From: Clostridia bacterium
GTDB lineage: Bacteria > Bacillota > Clostridia > Christensenellales > Borkfalkiaceae
Reading direction: 5' to 3'
NCBI GenBank assembly: GCA_017545865.1
Contig: JAFWXO010000020.1
Coordinates: forward strand, 1 to 64,000
Length of the DNA: 64,000 bases
Shown: positions 61,851 to 64,000 of the stretch, piece by piece
Layout of the letters: every line of letters begins with the position of its first letter
Numbering within the stretch: the stretch's first letter is position 1
Made by a program: the position numbers and the translations under genes
Notes under the pieces: generated by a model
Told to the model about the DNA's origin: nothing
The model's input: only the letters and a program-made list of their open reading frames with translations
Database searches by the model: none

Positions 61851-63977
61851 ATGTGTGAAATTTTAGCGCCGGCAGGCTCAAAGGAAAACTTAATATCGGC
61901 TATCAACGCAGGCGCAGATGCAGTTTATTTAGGGCTTACTGACTTTTCAGCCCGTAAAACTGCAGATAATTTCACGCTTGAAGATTTAAAATACGCCGTT
62001 GCTTACGCTAAAACGTTTGGCGTTAAGGTTTACGTTACCGTTAACACGTTGATTAAAGATAGTGAAATTGATAGGCTTTTAAACGATATTAACGTTGCTT
62101 ACTCTTGCGGGGTTGACGCTTTTATTTTACAAGACGTTTTTCTTGGAAGATATATTAAAGATTTAATGCCCGATATTTGCCTTCATTTATCAACTCAAGC
62201 GGGTGTTTGCAACGAATACGGCGCAAAGCTTGCTAAATCAATGGGGTTTTCACGCGTTATTTTAGCAAGAGAAACCAAACTTTCGGATATTAAAGCAGTT
62301 TGCAATATAATTGAAACTGAAGTTTTTATCCAAGGCGCGTTGTGTACCTCATTTTCGGGGCATTGTTATTTTTCATCGTTCGTTGGTGGAAATAGTGGTA
62401 ATCGTGGTTTTTGCAAACAACCTTGCCGTAAAGAATATTCTATCGAATACGATGGAAAAACCGTTAAAGACGGCTATTCAATATCACTTTCAGACCTTTC
62501 AGTTAAAGAAGATATTTCTATTTTGAAAGATTTAGGCGTAAAATCGTTTAAAATTGAAGGTAGACTTAGAAGTAAAGAATACGTTTATTCCGCCGTTAAG
62601 TACTATAAAGGGCTTTTAAACGGCAATAACGATAAAAAACTTTATAACGCTTTGCAAGTTGCTTTCAATCGTGGAAATTACACTAAAGGCTTAGCGTTTG
62701 GTCAAACTGAAACCTTTATTTCAGATAAAGTTCAAAACAATTTAGGTTTAAAAGTAGGCTCGGTTTCTAAAATTATCGGCGATGAACTCAAGTTTGATAA
62801 TAAGTTAAGTTTAGTTGCAGGCGATTCTTTCAAAATTATAAGAAACGGCTATGAAGTTGGCAACGCCACAACTTTAATTGTTAACGGCAAACCAGTTGTT
62901 AAGTTTAAAGGTAAAATTAAACTTGGAGACGCCGTTCATTTAACCAAAAAGGCTAATCTTTACGAACTTTTATTAAAAACCGATTTGAAAAAGCAAATCA
63001 CAGTTTCGGTGTTTTTAAAATCGGGCAGTCCCTTAGAGTTTTCTTGTAACGGAATTTCAGTTAAAACCGACGATTTAATTGAAAGCGCTAAGAGTTCGCC
63101 CGTAACTAAAAATGACGTTATTTTAGCGCTTAACAAAACTGATATTTACCCGTTTAGCGTTGAAGCTCAGTTTAAATATTTTGATAATAATTGCTTTGTG
63201 GCAAAGAGTGTTTTAAATAAGTTAAGGGTTAAGTTATACGAGAAATTGTTTTATAGAGAAACACTCAAAAAACCTTATAATATCGCAAAATATAACGATT
63301 TTTATAAATACTCTTCCACTCAAAAAACAACTGCGGTTTTAACGGATAATTTAAAAACGGAAAGCGATTTTGACGATTATATTTACTTTCCAAAAGATTA
63401 TAACAATATTGATTTTAGTTTGTTTAAAGATAAAAGAATTTGGCTTTATTTGCCGTGCTATTTAGATTCAAACGATATTAAAATTATTGAAAAATCACTT
63501 AATAAATTTTATGGTGTTTACGGTGATGGCGTTTGGGCTTATCAATTTGCAAAAGAAAAGGGTTTAAATCTCTTTGCGGGCGTTGGTTTTAACGTGTTTA
63601 ATTCAGTAGATATTAAATTTTTACAGAGTAACGGAGTAAATTTTATTTCAGTATCAAAGGAACTTTCTTTAAACGAGATTAAAAGTTTAAACTATCCGCT
63701 TTACGTTTTGTCCGGCGCTACGGAAATTATGGATTTAGTCTACTGTCCGTTTGGTAAAAATTGTAAAAATTGTAAAATTAACGGCGATTTTACGCTTGTT
63801 GATAGGGATAATAGGCGTTTTGCGGTTAAAAAATATAAAATTAGCGAGTGTAGATTTAAAGTTTATAATAACGCTCTATTAAAAGGTTCAAGAGAATTTA
63901 ACGAAATTATCGATAATTATTTATTAAACGATAACTTAATTGAAACTTTCGGTAATTATAAAAAGGGGATAAAATGA
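61851..63977 (+). CDS. U32 peptidase-family protein (RlhA-like)
   Basis: 708 residues. The N-terminal U32 domain begins directly with EILAPAGSKENLISAINAGADAVYLG. The family cysteines occur in VFIQGALCTSFSGHCYFSSF and GNRGFCKQPCRKEY. The C-terminal DUF3656-like half is followed by a short CPFGKNCKNC motif. E. coli RlhA hydroxylates C2501 of 23S rRNA; other U32 proteins act in tRNA modification or ubiquinone synthesis, so peptidase activity is doubtful. An in-frame TAA at 61839-61841 lies inside the -10 box, making ATG 61851 the only sensible start. It has no Shine-Dalgarno sequence. The stop overlaps the next ATG (ATGA). Confidence 0.88.
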   Translation: MCEILAPAGSKENLISAINAGADAVYLGLTDFSARKTADNFTLEDLKYAVAYAKTFGVKVYVTVNTLIKDSEIDRLLNDINVAYSCGVDAFILQDVFLGRYIKDLMPDICLHLSTQAGVCNEYGAKLAKSMGFSRVILARETKLSDIKAVCNIIETEVFIQGALCTSFSGHCYFSSFVGGNSGNRGFCKQPCRKEYSIEYDGKTVKDGYSISLSDLSVKEDISILKDLGVKSFKIEGRLRSKEYVYSAVKYYKGLLNGNNDKKLYNALQVAFNRGNYTKGLAFGQTETFISDKVQNNLGLKVGSVSKIIGDELKFDNKLSLVAGDSFKIIRNGYEVGNATTLIVNGKPVVKFKGKIKLGDAVHLTKKANLYELLLKTDLKKQITVSVFLKSGSPLEFSCNGISVKTDDLIESAKSSPVTKNDVILALNKTDIYPFSVEAQFKYFDNNCFVAKSVLNKLRVKLYEKLFYRETLKKPYNIAKYNDFYKYSSTQKTTAVLTDNLKTESDFDDYIYFPKDYNNIDFSLFKDKRIWLYLPCYLDSNDIKIIEKSLNKFYGVYGDGVWAYQFAKEKGLNLFAGVGFNVFNSVDIKFLQSNGVNFISVSKELSLNEIKSLNYPLYVLSGATEIMDLVYCPFGKNCKNCKINGDFTLVDRDNRRFAVKKYKISECRFKVYNNALLKGSREFNEIIDNYLLNDNLIETFGNYKKGIK

Positions 63978-64000
63978 TTGATTTAAAAGTCATATCAACT
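63974..64000 (+). CDS. First nine codons of an unidentified gene, cut by the window edge
   Basis: ATG 63974 overlaps the stop of the U32 gene (ATGA) and has AAGGGG seven bases upstream. The start is in frame to the window end and encodes MIDLKVIST. Too little is visible to name it; it is cotranscribed with the U32 gene. Confidence 0.6.

Overview
The window is a gene-dense, low-G+C stretch of a Bacillota (Firmicutes) chromosome. The complete spoIIIAA-AH operon, a yunB homologue, a T-box leader, a CIRCE/HrcA operator, DnaD/DnaI replication proteins and a fused IspH-ribosomal protein S1 gene all point to an anaerobic, endospore-forming (or ancestrally spore-forming) Clostridia lineage, probably an uncultured gut-type organism; that placement is inference. 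I see no IS element, prophage, CRISPR array or rRNA, so the window reads as core chromosome.

Layout. 1-6.7 kb: the 3' end of an unidentified gene (possibly GNAT-like), a tRNA-Trp unit on the minus strand, an FAD-dependent oxidoreductase, rnhA, a TVP38/DedA-type membrane protein, dinB and a class II galT. 6.8-11.7 kb: a biotin-dependent, sodium-pump-type decarboxylase/transcarboxylase operon (12S-like carboxyltransferase, OadG-like subunit, biotin carrier, OadB, 5S/OadA carboxyltransferase). This runs without a visible terminator into surE, a BaiN-type flavoprotein, cmk, plsC and ispH-S1 (to 17.0 kb). 17.2-23.0 kb: a NahK-like sugar kinase, dxs, a DUF5058 membrane protein with a second membrane protein, and an M20 peptidase. 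23.0-26.5 kb: prmA, mtaB, a HIT protein, rpsU, an unknown charged protein, and a 24-residue micro-ORF with its own promoter and terminator. 26.7-31.2 kb: spoIIIAA-AH. 31.2-37.5 kb: asp23-like gene, nusB, folD, ispA, tlyA, nadK, argR, recN. 37.5-39.6 kb (minus): groES-groEL under CIRCE control. 39.6-41.2 kb: dCMP deaminase, cyclophilin, a PH-like membrane protein. 41.3-43.6 kb (minus): dnaD-like and dnaI-like genes. 44-57.3 kb: an alpha/beta-hydrolase-like protein without the expected nucleophile, DUF951, lepB, a small membrane protein, pepF, dnaB, Sua5, rpiB, galU, clpC, a TIM-barrel sugar isomerase-like protein and pgi. 57.4-64 kb: yunB, a Phe-type T-box ahead of pheST, a U32 peptidase-family protein, and the first codons of another gene.

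Together these genes cover isoprenoid synthesis by the MEP route (dxs, ispH, ispA), sugar-nucleotide and hexosamine metabolism (galT, NahK-like kinase, galU, pgi, rpiB), sodium-coupled decarboxylation, replication (dnaB, dnaD, dnaI, dinB, recN, rnhA), tRNA/rRNA maturation and sporulation.

The observations I rate highest are: genes whose start codon sits about six bases after a -10 box, implying leaderless mRNAs (prmA, the U32 gene, the TVP38 gene); a Shine-Dalgarno plus in-frame ATG at the IspH/S1 junction; the free-standing micro-ORF; and a divergent carboxyltransferase in the sodium-pump operon.
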